64,000 nt of DNA from Caldilineae bacterium (lineage in GTDB: Bacteria > Chloroflexota > Anaerolineae > Epilineales > Epilineaceae), in contig JACKBJ010000001.1 of the NCBI GenBank assembly GCA_020634625.1, forward strand, positions 124,001 through 188,000. The letters are read 5' to 3'. Below the pieces are notes generated by a model. It saw only the letters and a list, made by a program, of their open reading frames with translations. It was not told the DNA's origin and ran no database searches. Each line of letters begins with the position of its first letter. Position 1 is the first letter of the stretch. Position numbers and translations under genes: made by a program. Below are positions 15,350 to 23,539 of the stretch, piece after piece.

Positions 15350-16762
15350 CTAGCGCAGGGCTCCGGCGCGGGCGAGCAGCCGCCGTCGCCCGAGCACCCA
15401 CAGCGACCAGAGCAGGGCCGGCACGAGGACCAATCCGGCCTCCAGGCGCATCAGCCCGGCCACACCGAGCTGGCTGTGGTCCAGGAGCCAGCCGCCGAGC
15501 GCGGCGCCGCTCGCTTCGCCCAGCGTGAACACGGCGAACTCGCTGGCGAAGACCCGGCCTCGAACGCGGCTCGGTAGCTGCATCAGCAGCAGCTGCGCCG
15601 ACTGGACCCAGTTGACCCCACCGCCTACGGCCCGCACGAAGGTCGCGCCCAGGAAGACCAGGAAGGCGGCGGCTGTCTCCGGTGCCAGGCCGCTCCACGC
15701 GCCGAGGTGCATCGCAGGCCAGGCCAGGAACCGTTGGGCGAAGCCCGATCCAGGACCCTGCTCGCCGGCCAACACCGAGACGGCGATCAGCAGCAGTCCG
15801 GCCGAGCTGACGAGGTAGGCCAGGGTCAGCGACCATCGGATCCGTTCGGGCCGGTCGCCGGTCCACCAGCGGGTCACCAAGGGCCCGATGCCCGTGCCGA
15901 CGCCGATGGCCGCGTACATCATCCCCAACGATGTGCTGCCGCCTTCGCCGATGGCGAAGAGCCCGCCGGACAGGGCGACCATGCTGACCGAGACCCCGCC
16001 GGACACCAGCAGTCCGAAGGCCGCCTTGTGCAGGGCCGTGAACAGCAGATCCGGCCGCCGGACGAGGTAGTGCAGGCCGTCCAGGTACTGTCCGACGGCA
16101 TCGCGGGCGCTGCCGACGATGCGCCGGCCGGGCTGATAGGCGATGCGCGACAGAATCAAGGCCGACAGACCGAAGCTCGCTGCATCGACCAGGAACGCGG
16201 TGCGAACGCCCCAGCGGCCGGCCACCAGCCCGCCGAGCGCCGCGCCGAAGGCCAGCATCGACGACCAGGTGACCGAATCGATCGCGTTGGCCGCCCCCAG
16301 CTCTCTGCGGCTGACCAGCTCGGGCAGGATCGCGCTTCGGGCCGGGACGAAGAAGCCCGAGACCCCGAGCTGCAGGCCGGTCAGGGCGTAGAGCAGCCAG
16401 ACCTCGTCCGGCGAGTCGATCGCCAGGAAGCCGAGAACGATCAGACCGCGCAGCAGGCTGGCGGCGATCATCAGGTGCTTGCGGTTGTAGCGGTCGGCCG
16501 CGAGGCCGGCCAGCGGGCTGACGGCGAAGGGCGTGAGCATGCGCAGGACGAAGAGCGCGCCCAGGGCCACGCCGGAGTCGGTCAGCGTCACCAGAAGGCT
16601 GGCCGAGGCGATCAGGTTGAACCAGTCTCCGATCAGGCTGATGAGCTCGCCACACCAGTAGCGCCGGAAGTTGCGGTTCCGACGAAGCAGCTCGCCGTAG
16701 CCCGAGGAGCCGATCGGTCCAGGGCGCGCGTCGGTCGATCCAGGGTCCGCCGGCGAGCTCAT
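15350..16762 (-). CDS. MFS transporter (EntS/MFS_3-like)
   Basis: A 470-residue membrane protein with about twelve hydrophobic segments. The N-terminal NRNFRRYWCGELISLIGDWF and LAGLAADRYNRKHLM (the loop 2-3 signature) are typical of the MFS_3 group that includes the enterobactin exporter EntS and macrolide pumps. Substrate cannot be deduced. It starts 22 bp after the stop of the secreted FxLYD-like gene and appears to be the last gene of the GT2-to-MFS run. Confidence 0.85.
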   Translation of the reverse strand: MSSPADPGSTDARPGPIGSSGYGELLRRNRNFRRYWCGELISLIGDWFNLIASASLLVTLTDSGVALGALFVLRMLTPFAVSPLAGLAADRYNRKHLMIAASLLRGLIVLGFLAIDSPDEVWLLYALTGLQLGVSGFFVPARSAILPELVSRRELGAANAIDSVTWSSMLAFGAALGGLVAGRWGVRTAFLVDAASFGLSALILSRIAYQPGRRIVGSARDAVGQYLDGLHYLVRRPDLLFTALHKAAFGLLVSGGVSVSMVALSGGLFAIGEGGSTSLGMMYAAIGVGTGIGPLVTRWWTGDRPERIRWSLTLAYLVSSAGLLLIAVSVLAGEQGPGSGFAQRFLAWPAMHLGAWSGLAPETAAAFLVFLGATFVRAVGGGVNWVQSAQLLLMQLPSRVRGRVFASEFAVFTLGEASGAALGGWLLDHSQLGVAGLMRLEAGLVLVPALLWSLWVLGRRRLLARAGALR

Positions 16763-16784
16763 GCCCGGTCTTCGCAGCGCGGCA

Positions 16785-17912
16785 TCAGCGGGCGGTCGAC
16801 GCGTCGAGCCAGGGGAGGTAGACGCGCCCGCGGGGCGGGGCGCAGGGCAAGGCCGCCGGCCGTCGAAGCTGCGTGTCCAGGGCCAGGGGGATCAGGTCGA
16901 CCCGGCCCTCGTCGATCGTCGCGGGCGAATTCGGCCAACGCGCTTCGAGCCGACCCCGTGAGCCGGGCGCGAGGGGCTCGTCGGTCAACAGCTCCAACAG
17001 CGTGAAGTCCCGGATACGGCCTTCGGCATCGCGTCCGACGAGGAGCAGCAGCACGTCTCCAGCCGATTCCATGCCGCAGTTCCAGAGCATGCCGCCGAGC
17101 AACAGGTCCTGGCCTTCGCGCCGGGCAGGGCCGCCGTCGAAGCCCAGGGGCACCGGGTACACGCCGTTCGGATAGGCGGTCGCGTTGGCCCAGAGCTCGT
17201 AGCGATCGAAGGCCACATCGGGCAGACGCAGCTGCCAGGGATAGGCAATGCCCGGCGCGAGGCTCTGACCGGTCGGCCCCTCCAGGCCGTACAGGATCGG
17301 CATGCGCGCGGTGGTGAGCGCGACCATCGCGTCGCCGGCCCAGAAGCCGGCGTAGACGTCCACCGAAGGCGCGTTCAGATAGGCGTCACCCAGGTTGCGC
17401 AGCTCGCCGGTGATCTCGGGCGGCCGAGCGGCATCGAAGCGCGCCAGGTTCTCGAAGGCCAGCGCCCGGTAGGGCCGCTCGGCGGCTGGCTCGGCGGCGA
17501 CGCTGAAGCGGTAGTCCAGCAGATCCTCGGGACAGCAGTGGTTGATGGCGATGCTGAAGGGCCCGCGCTCACCGGAGTCGAGGCTGTCGAGCCACGAGAT
17601 GCTGCCCGAAACCGCCAGCGGCCGGTCGGGATCCTGGCCGAAGGTCTGCAGGGCGATCTGGATGCGCGTCGCGGGTCCCGGGCCGCGATTCTCGAGCAGG
17701 CCGCGGACGAAGACGTAGGGTCGTCCGGCCAGCTCGCCGGAGCTGGCGCTGAAGGTCACCACGCGAACCTCGGGTCCGCGTGGCTGTGCCCGCGCCGGCC
17801 AGGACGTGAACGCCAGGCACAGCAGCATCGCGATCGAGGCCAGCAGAATGCGTCGGCGAGCCCCAGGCGCGCGTCCGCCCCAGCCGGCGCAGGTCAGGCC
17901 TCGGCTAGCCAT
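16785..17912 (-). CDS. Secreted protein with two FxLYD-like beta-sandwich repeats
   Basis: A 375-residue secreted protein. The ATG at 17912 overlaps the rnc stop (ATGGCTAG), implying translational coupling, and gives a signal peptide (RRILLASIAMLLCLAFTSWPARAQP). Two related domains of about 110 residues follow: one around VFVRGLLENRGPGPATRIQI and one around ITGELRNLGDAYLNAPSVDV, the strand pattern of FxLYD domains. A third beta-rich region completes it. The C-terminus is GRVYLPWLDASTAR, one of the aromatic-Leu-Pro tails seen in this window. Function unknown. Confidence 0.65.
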   Translation of the reverse strand: MASRGLTCAGWGGRAPGARRRILLASIAMLLCLAFTSWPARAQPRGPEVRVVTFSASSGELAGRPYVFVRGLLENRGPGPATRIQIALQTFGQDPDRPLAVSGSISWLDSLDSGERGPFSIAINHCCPEDLLDYRFSVAAEPAAERPYRALAFENLARFDAARPPEITGELRNLGDAYLNAPSVDVYAGFWAGDAMVALTTARMPILYGLEGPTGQSLAPGIAYPWQLRLPDVAFDRYELWANATAYPNGVYPVPLGFDGGPARREGQDLLLGGMLWNCGMESAGDVLLLLVGRDAEGRIRDFTLLELLTDEPLAPGSRGRLEARWPNSPATIDEGRVDLIPLALDTQLRRPAALPCAPPRGRVYLPWLDASTAR

Positions 17913-18669
17913 CGCCCGGGTCCGAAACCTCGATCTCGTTCGGATGATCGATGTGCGCCGCCGTATCCAATGCCGCCTCGGCGGCCATCTGCGCCGCGAT
18001 GGCCTTCGACCGGCCATGCCCCACCCCCAGCGTGCGGCCGGCGACACGGGCCTCGACCACGAAGCTGAGCTCGTGATCGGGACCACTGGTCTCGACGGTC
18101 GCATAGCTGGGCGTGAGCTGCCAGCGCTTCTGGCTCAGCTCCTGGAAGCGGCTCTTGGCATCCTTGCTGCGCTGGCGGCGTTGCACCCGCTCGAGCTCGG
18201 GCACGATGAACCGCAAGACCAGGGACTCGGCGACGGTGAAGCCCCGATCGATCAACACCGCTCCGACCAGGGACTCGAAGGCGTCGGCCAGGATGGCCGG
18301 ACGCTGCCGGCCACCGGAGGCATGCTCGCCCTTGCCCACCCGGAGGTAGGCGCCCAGCGAGATCTGTCGCGCGAAGTCGGCCAGCGCGGACTCGCAGACC
18401 AACGCGGCGCGAAGTCGGGTCAGCTCGCCTTCGGGTGCCTCGGGCAAGTGCGCGAAGAGGTAGTCGGCCGCCACGAAGTCGACCAGGGCGTCACCCAGGA
18501 ACTCGAGGCGCTCGCCGTCCGGCACGTCGGCAACCGGCGCTTCGTTCAGCCAGGAACCATGGGTCAACGCCGAAAGCAACAGGTCCGGCTCGGCGAACAC
18601 CAGGCCGAGCTGCGCTTGGAGCCCGAGCAGGTCACCTGGCGTGGGTGGGTCGGCCGCCGCAGCGCTCAC
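17905..18669 (-). CDS. rnc: Ribonuclease III
   Basis: A 254-residue double-strand-specific endoribonuclease for rRNA precursors and other duplex RNA. The catalytic motif ERLEFLGDALVDFV carries the conserved Glu and Asp, and the second acidic site is in ADAFESLVGAVLID. A C-terminal dsRNA-binding domain starts near KSRFQELSQKRWQLTPSY and ends with the Ala-rich helix KAIAAQMAAEAAL. The start is a GTG that overlaps the fabF stop by 4 bp (GTGA). fabF-rnc is a common order in Gram-positive and related genomes. Confidence 0.94.
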   Translation of the reverse strand: MSAAAADPPTPGDLLGLQAQLGLVFAEPDLLLSALTHGSWLNEAPVADVPDGERLEFLGDALVDFVAADYLFAHLPEAPEGELTRLRAALVCESALADFARQISLGAYLRVGKGEHASGGRQRPAILADAFESLVGAVLIDRGFTVAESLVLRFIVPELERVQRRQRSKDAKSRFQELSQKRWQLTPSYATVETSGPDHELSFVVEARVAGRTLGVGHGRSKAIAAQMAAEAALDTAAHIDHPNEIEVSDPGDG

Positions 18670-19943
18670 GGCGTGTAGCGCTTCAGGAGGAGCGCCGCGT
18701 TGTGGCCGCCGAACCCGAACGAGTTCGACAGGGCGGCGCGCACGGGATGGGGCGCCTGGCGGGGTTGCATCGGAACGTAGTCCAGGTCACAACCCTCGCC
18801 CGGGTGATCCAGGTTGATCGTCGGTGGATAGACGCCGCGCAGCAGCGTCAGCGCGGTGATGACCGCCTCGACGCCGCCGGCCGCGCCCATCAGATGGCCG
18901 TGCATGCTCTTGGTCGCGCTGACCGTGAGCCGGGCGGCGTGCGTCCCGAAGACGCGGTGGATGCCCCGCGTCTCGGACAGGTCGTTGAGCACGGTACCGG
19001 TGCCGTGGGCGTTGACGTGATCGATCGCATCCGCCGGAAGGCCCGCCTTGTCCAGCGCCATCTGCATCGCTCGCGCCGCGCCCGAACCATCGGCCAGTGG
19101 GGCGCTGATGTGATGCGCGTCGGCGGAGAGGCCGTAGCCGGCCAGCTCCACCAACGGCTCCGCACCGCGTGCCAGCGCGTGCGCCAGCGTCTCGAGCACC
19201 AGCAATCCGGCGCCCTCGCCGAAGACGAAACCATCGCGGTCGCGGTCGAAGGGCCGGCTGGCGGCCGGCGGGTCGTCGTTTCGCGTCGACATGGCCCCGG
19301 TGCGGTGGAAGGCGGCCAGCGCGAAGGGCGTGATGCCCGCCTCGGCGGCACCGGCCAGCATGACCTCGGCGTCGCCGCGGCGCAGCACCTCCCAGGCTTC
19401 GCCGATGGCGTTCGAGCCGGTGGCGCAGGCCGAGACGACGCAGAAGTTGGGGCCTAGCGCACCCAGCTTCATCGAGATCTGGCCCGCGGCCATGTCGGGC
19501 AGCATCATCGCGCCGGTCAGCGGGTTCACCCGGTTCGGACCGCGCTCGAGCAGGTTCTCGAATCCGGTCTGAATCGTCTCCAGGCCGCCGATGCCGGTGC
19601 CGAGGACGACCCCGACCCGCTCGGGATTCTCGGCCGCCATGTCCAGGCCCGCCGCCTCGACGGCCTCGAATGCCGTGGCCAGGGCGAGCTGATTCATGCG
19701 GTCCAGCCGGCGCGCCTCCTTGGCGTCCAGAAAGGCCTCGGGATCGAAGTCGTGGATCTCGCAGGCGATCTGGACGCGAAAGTCCGACGGGTCGAAACGC
19801 TGGATGCGTCGCGAGCAGGAACGGCCGGACATCAAGCCTTGCCAGTTCGCCTCGACGCCCACTCCCAGCGGGCTGACGACGCCCAGTCCGGTCGCCACGA
19901 CCCGCGGCCGGCCGTCGTGTGTCGTCATCCGTATCTCGGCCAC
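18666..19943 (-). CDS. fabF: 3-oxoacyl-ACP synthase II
   Basis: A 425-residue condensing enzyme that extends acyl-ACP with malonyl-ACP. The catalytic Cys is in VVSACATGSNAIGEA, and the two His residues are in VNAHGTGTVLND and KSMHGHLMGAAGG. The C-terminal GFGGHNAALLLKRY is typical. GTG at 19943 was chosen because GGGAGG lies 12 nt upstream; an ATG five codons later (19928) is the alternative. It begins 31 bp after selD and overlaps rnc. No acpP is adjacent. Confidence 0.94.
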   Translation of the reverse strand: MAEIRMTTHDGRPRVVATGLGVVSPLGVGVEANWQGLMSGRSCSRRIQRFDPSDFRVQIACEIHDFDPEAFLDAKEARRLDRMNQLALATAFEAVEAAGLDMAAENPERVGVVLGTGIGGLETIQTGFENLLERGPNRVNPLTGAMMLPDMAAGQISMKLGALGPNFCVVSACATGSNAIGEAWEVLRRGDAEVMLAGAAEAGITPFALAAFHRTGAMSTRNDDPPAASRPFDRDRDGFVFGEGAGLLVLETLAHALARGAEPLVELAGYGLSADAHHISAPLADGSGAARAMQMALDKAGLPADAIDHVNAHGTGTVLNDLSETRGIHRVFGTHAARLTVSATKSMHGHLMGAAGGVEAVITALTLLRGVYPPTINLDHPGEGCDLDYVPMQPRQAPHPVRAALSNSFGFGGHNAALLLKRYTP

Positions 19944-19974
19944 AGCGCTCGCCTCCCTCGTGTTGGCTTGGGCT

Positions 19975-21051
19975 TCAATCGGTGTGCAGCCGCAGTCGGC
20001 CGCTGCCCGGTCGGACGCGACCGATGGCCTGGCCCGGCGCACCGGCCGCCTCCAACCGGGCCAGCAATGCGGCGAGCCCGGACTCCGGAACGGCGATCAG
20101 GAGGCCGCCGGAGGTCTGTGGATCGAAGAGGACGGCCTCGGTGTGGGGCGGCGCCGCCTCGAGGCCATCGATCCTCCCGATGAAGGCCGAGCGATTGCGC
20201 CAGGTACCGCCCGGAACGCAGCCGATCTCCGCGTAGTGCCTGGCGCCGGGCAGGAGCGGCAGGTCGGCCAGCACCAGGTCGAAGTCGACACCGCTCGCGC
20301 CGGCCATCTCCAGGGCGTGTCCGGCCAACGCATAGCCCGTGATGTCGGTGGCCGAACGGGCGCCCACGGACAACGCCGCTTGACCGGCCGAACGATTGAG
20401 TCGTGCCATGCAAGCGCTAGCCGCCTCGACGTCATCGGCCCGGGCCTTGCCCTGCTTCAGCGCCGTGGTGACGAGGCCGGAGCCCAGCGGCTTGGTCAGG
20501 ACCAGCACATCGCCCGGCAACGCTCCCGACTTGCTCAGGTACCGCTCGGGGTGGACCCGACCGACCACCGCCAGGCCGTACTTCGGCTCCCGATCGGTGA
20601 CGCTGTGCCCTCCGGCGACGACGCCGCCCGCCTCGCGGACCGCCTCGGCGCCGCCGCGAACGATCGCCTGCGCCTCGGCCGCCGGCAGGTCTTCCGGCAA
20701 GGCCAGCAGGTTGAGCGCCAGGAGCACTTCGCCACCCATGGCGAAGACGTCGCTCATCGCGTTGGCGGCCGCGATCCGCCCGTAGCGATAGGGATCGTCG
20801 ACCACGGGCGGAAAGAAGTCGGTGGTCACGACCAGCGCGGTCTCGTCGTCCATCCGGTAGATGGCCGCGTCGTCCGGACTCTCCAACCCGACCAGCAGGT
20901 TGGGAAAGTCCGCTGGCGAGAAGATCGACTTGAGTGGCAGCAGAACCTGCGCCAGGGCCTCGGCGCCCAGTTTGGACGCTCAGCCAGCGCAGGCGGCACG
21001 TTCCGTCAGGCGGATCTCACCCGAGGTCATGCCAACCTTGTCGCGAACCAC
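19975..21051 (-). CDS. selD: Selenophosphate synthetase, itself a selenoprotein (in-frame UGA)
   Basis: Makes selenophosphate from selenide and ATP for selenocysteine and selenouridine synthesis. The body (ESPDDAAIYRMDDET, DFFPPVVDDPYRYGRIAA, NAMSDVFAMGG) is plain SelD, but its N-terminal catalytic segment lies upstream of a TGA at 20980-20982. Reading through gives LTERAACAGUASKLGAEAL, which matches the family CAGCAAKLGPG motif with selenocysteine exactly at the catalytic Cys17 position of E. coli SelD. GTG at 21051, with GGAGG 5 nt before it, gives 358 residues with Sec at 24; ATG at 21030 (Sec at 17) is possible. A SECIS-like hairpin follows the UGA. A caller that stops at TGA would truncate the gene at 20886. 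Confidence 0.88.
20947..20970 (-). promoter_or_regulatory. SECIS-like hairpin in selD mRNA
   Basis: Starting 9 nt after the UGA, CUG-GG-CGCC pairs with GGCG-CAG (a two-base GG bulge) around the loop GAGGCCCU. The loop begins with G and starts 18 nt after the UGA, inside the 16-37 nt window known for bacterial SECIS elements that recruit SelB. Pairing was judged by eye. Confidence 0.55.
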
Positions 21052-21094
21052 GCGCACCTCCAGGGAATCGAACGGCTAGGGCGGATCAGGCGGC

Positions 21095-22216
21095 TCAAGA
21101 CTTCAGCCCCGAGCCGGTCAGGGGCAGCACGACGCGGGACCCGGTCTCGATCACCTTGTCCAGCTTGACCAGTCCGGCCAGGCCGACGGCCGAGCTGGGC
21201 TCGACGTACCAGCCCAGGTTGGCGGCCAGGGCCTGGCCGCGACGGATCTCGGCCTCGCTGACGGTGAGCATGGCGCCCCCCGACTCGCGGACGGCGGCCA
21301 GAGCCTGGCTCCCGCGGGGCGGCGCCTCGACCCGCAATCCACCGGCCAGGGTCGGGCGCGAAGCCGCTTCGCCGACCTGATCGGCCCCGCGTTGGAAGGC
21401 ATCGAAGATCGGCGCACAGGCCGAAGCCTGGACGCCGTAGATCCGCGGCAAGCGTTCGGCCAGGCCGGCCGTCACCAGGGCCTTGAAGCCGTGATGCAGC
21501 CCGAGCACGATGAGGCCGTTGCCGACCGGCACGATGACGATGTCGGGCAGCGTCCGGTCGAGATCCTCCCAGATCTCCCAGGCCATGGTCATCTGCCCCA
21601 CGAGAAAGAGTGGGTGGTAGACGTGGCTGGCGTAGGCCGTGCCCTTGCCCGCGGCCGCCTGCGCCAGGCGAGCTGCCTCCAGCCGTGTCTCGGCGCTGCG
21701 ATCGATCTCGGCGCCGTGCGCCGCCGCCTGCCGCAGCTTCGACTCCGGCGTATCACGGGGCGCGAAGAGCTTGAGCGGCAGGTTGGTCCGTGCCAGGTAA
21801 GCCGCCATGCTGGCGCCGGCGTTGCCCGACGAGTCGATCACGGCAGCGCGTGCCGGCGTGTCGACCAATGCCGCGGCCACGAGCGCCGAGCCGCGATCCT
21901 TGTACGAGCCGCTCGGCTGCTGGTAGTCGACCTTGAAGTGGACCGGAAGGCCGACCAGCGAGGCCTCGATCATCGGCGTGCCGCCCTCGCCCAAGCAGAT
22001 CGGTGCCAGGTCGAGCGGGAACATCGCCCGATAGCGCCACACCGATCGGTCGCCCGGCTCGATGGCCTCCGGATCGAAGGGCAGCGGCACCGGCGTGAGG
22101 GTCTCGCCCGACTTGCTGCGCCAGGTCTCGCGACCGGCGCTGACGGGCTCGCCCGAAAGGCTGGCGCGACAGGCGTAGCGCTTGCGCGGCTCTCGACGGC
22201 CCGCGTCGCTGCCCAT
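21095..22216 (-). CDS. thrC: Threonine synthase
   Basis: A 373-residue PLP enzyme of fold type II that converts O-phosphohomoserine to threonine. The PLP lysine is in PSGSYKDRGSALVAA, the phosphate loop is DSSGNAGASMAAYLA, and the C-terminal SSAVGLAGLVKL and PLTGSGLKS are typical of ThrC. The N-terminus YACRASLSG resembles the cofactor-independent Cys-containing type but has one Cys only. Its start overlaps the moaC stop (TGATG). Related PLP lyases cannot be fully excluded, but the ending strongly favours ThrC. Confidence 0.85.
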   Translation of the reverse strand: MGSDAGRREPRKRYACRASLSGEPVSAGRETWRSKSGETLTPVPLPFDPEAIEPGDRSVWRYRAMFPLDLAPICLGEGGTPMIEASLVGLPVHFKVDYQQPSGSYKDRGSALVAAALVDTPARAAVIDSSGNAGASMAAYLARTNLPLKLFAPRDTPESKLRQAAAHGAEIDRSAETRLEAARLAQAAAGKGTAYASHVYHPLFLVGQMTMAWEIWEDLDRTLPDIVIVPVGNGLIVLGLHHGFKALVTAGLAERLPRIYGVQASACAPIFDAFQRGADQVGEAASRPTLAGGLRVEAPPRGSQALAAVRESGGAMLTVSEAEIRRGQALAANLGWYVEPSSAVGLAGLVKLDKVIETGSRVVLPLTGSGLKS

Positions 22217-22719
22217 CAGTCGCTCGCCTCGCGTCGCCAGTGGCCCTGGACGCCGCCCTGCTTCTCCAAGAGCTCGATCGTCCCGAGGGTCATCCCGCGG
22301 TCGACGGCCTTGGCCATGTCGTAGATGCTCAGGAGCGCCACCGAGACGGCCGTGAGCGCCTCCATCTCGACGCCCGTCCGGGCGCGCGTGCGCGCGGTGG
22401 CGATCACCTCGAGACCCGGGAGGGTGAGGTCAGGCTCGATCCGGAGCTCGACCTGCGTCAGCGGGATCGCGTGACACAGCGGGATCAGCTCCGCGGTGCG
22501 CTTGGCGGCCTGAATCCCGGCGATGCGCGCCACCGCGAAGACGTCGCCCTTCTCGATGCCTCGAGCCCGGATCAGCTCCAGCGTCGACGCGTGCATGCGG
22601 ATGCGGCCTCGCGCGCGCGCCATCCGTTCGCTCTCGGGCTTGGCGCCCACATCGACCATGCTGGCCCGACCCTCGGCGTCCAAGTGGGTCAGCGACGCGC
22701 CGGTCGAGCCATCGCTCAT
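22216..22719 (-). CDS. moaC: Cyclic pyranopterin monophosphate synthase
   Basis: A 167-residue enzyme that, with MoaA, converts GTP to cPMP in molybdenum cofactor synthesis. It shows MVDVGAKPESERMARARG at the N-terminus, LIPLCHAIPLTQVEL with the conserved Cys-His, GVEMEALTAVSVALLSIYDM, and a terminal KQGGVQGHW where the family usually has GGKSG. No other moa gene is nearby. Its ATG overlaps the GT2 stop (ATGA), and thrC overlaps its end. Confidence 0.93.
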   Translation of the reverse strand: MSDGSTGASLTHLDAEGRASMVDVGAKPESERMARARGRIRMHASTLELIRARGIEKGDVFAVARIAGIQAAKRTAELIPLCHAIPLTQVELRIEPDLTLPGLEVIATARTRARTGVEMEALTAVSVALLSIYDMAKAVDRGMTLGTIELLEKQGGVQGHWRREASD

Positions 22720-23459
22720 GCTCGCCCAGCCGCGGGCAGCTCGAGTCGCGAGCGCCGGATGCGCAGCAGGCCTCGGATGTCCTCGATCGCCGTGGCGACG
22801 ATGTCGACGCGGCTATCGAGATCCTCGATCCACTCGACCGGCACCTCGGCGATGCGGTAGCCCTGCTGCTCGGCGCGCAGCAGCAGCTCGCTGTCGAAGA
22901 ACCATTCGTTGTTCTCGATCCGGGGCACCAGCCGCTGCGCGACCTCGCGGCTGACGGCCTTGAAGCCGCACTGGGCATCGGAGAACCGTCGGCGTGGGAA
23001 CAGGGCCAGGATCATCAGGTTGTAGGCGCGGCTGATCAGCTCGCGCTTCCACTGGCGCGTGACCCGCGCGCCATGCTTCAGCCGCGAGCCGATGGCGATG
23101 TCGTAGCCACCCTCGACGATGCTGGCGATCAGGGGGGGGAAGGCGGCCAGGTTGGTCGAGAGATCGACGTCCATGTAGGACACGACATCCGCGTCGCTGC
23201 CGGCCCAGGCCCGCTTCAGGGCACGGCCCCGCCCCTTCTCCTCCAGGCGCAGGTAGCGCAGGCGTGGGTTCTCGAGCGCCAGGCGCTCGCCGACCTCGCG
23301 CGTGCCATCGTTGGACGCGTTGTCGGCCACCACGATGCGCCACTCGTAGGGCAGGTTGGCCTCCAGGAACGCGGAGAGCTGAGCCACCGAATCGGCCAGC
23401 ACATGCGCCTCGTTGTAGACCGGGATGACGGCATCGACACACACGCGCGCTGGCGGCAT
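22716..23459 (-). CDS. Family 2 glycosyltransferase (dolichyl-phosphate sugar synthase-like)
   Basis: A 247-residue GT-A enzyme of the DPM1/DPG-synthase type. DAVIPVYNEAHVLADSV opens the nucleotide-binding fold, VVADNASNDGT follows, and SYMDVDLSTNL holds the metal-binding DxD. SDAQCGFKAVSRE and WFFDSELLLRA are typical of enzymes that transfer a sugar to polyprenyl phosphate. There is no C-terminal membrane domain. The ATG at 23459 has AGAGGA 7 nt upstream and is the first gene of a long minus-strand run divergent from smc. Confidence 0.85.
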   Translation of the reverse strand: MPPARVCVDAVIPVYNEAHVLADSVAQLSAFLEANLPYEWRIVVADNASNDGTREVGERLALENPRLRYLRLEEKGRGRALKRAWAGSDADVVSYMDVDLSTNLAAFPPLIASIVEGGYDIAIGSRLKHGARVTRQWKRELISRAYNLMILALFPRRRFSDAQCGFKAVSREVAQRLVPRIENNEWFFDSELLLRAEQQGYRIAEVPVEWIEDLDSRVDIVATAIEDIRGLLRIRRSRLELPAAGRA

Positions 23460-23489
23460 CTGAGCATCCTCTGGTGGGCGGGAAGGCTC

Positions 23490-23537
23490 GGCGGAGTATA
23501 GCACAGGCGGGCGGACCGGCCTGTGCTATACTCCGCC
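23490..23537. promoter_or_regulatory. Palindromic divergent promoter between the GT2 run and smc
   Basis: GGCGGAGTATAGCACAGGC (23490-23508) and its exact reverse complement (23519-23537) flank a 10-bp centre. Each 19-bp arm carries an extended -10, TGCTATACT, pointing outward: 23524-23532 for smc and 23495-23503 on the minus strand for GT2. The two -10 elements are only 26 bp apart, so two polymerases could hardly bind at once. No -35 is apparent. The repeat could also fold as a cruciform or be a regulator site. Confidence 0.7.
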
Positions 23538-23539
23538 GC

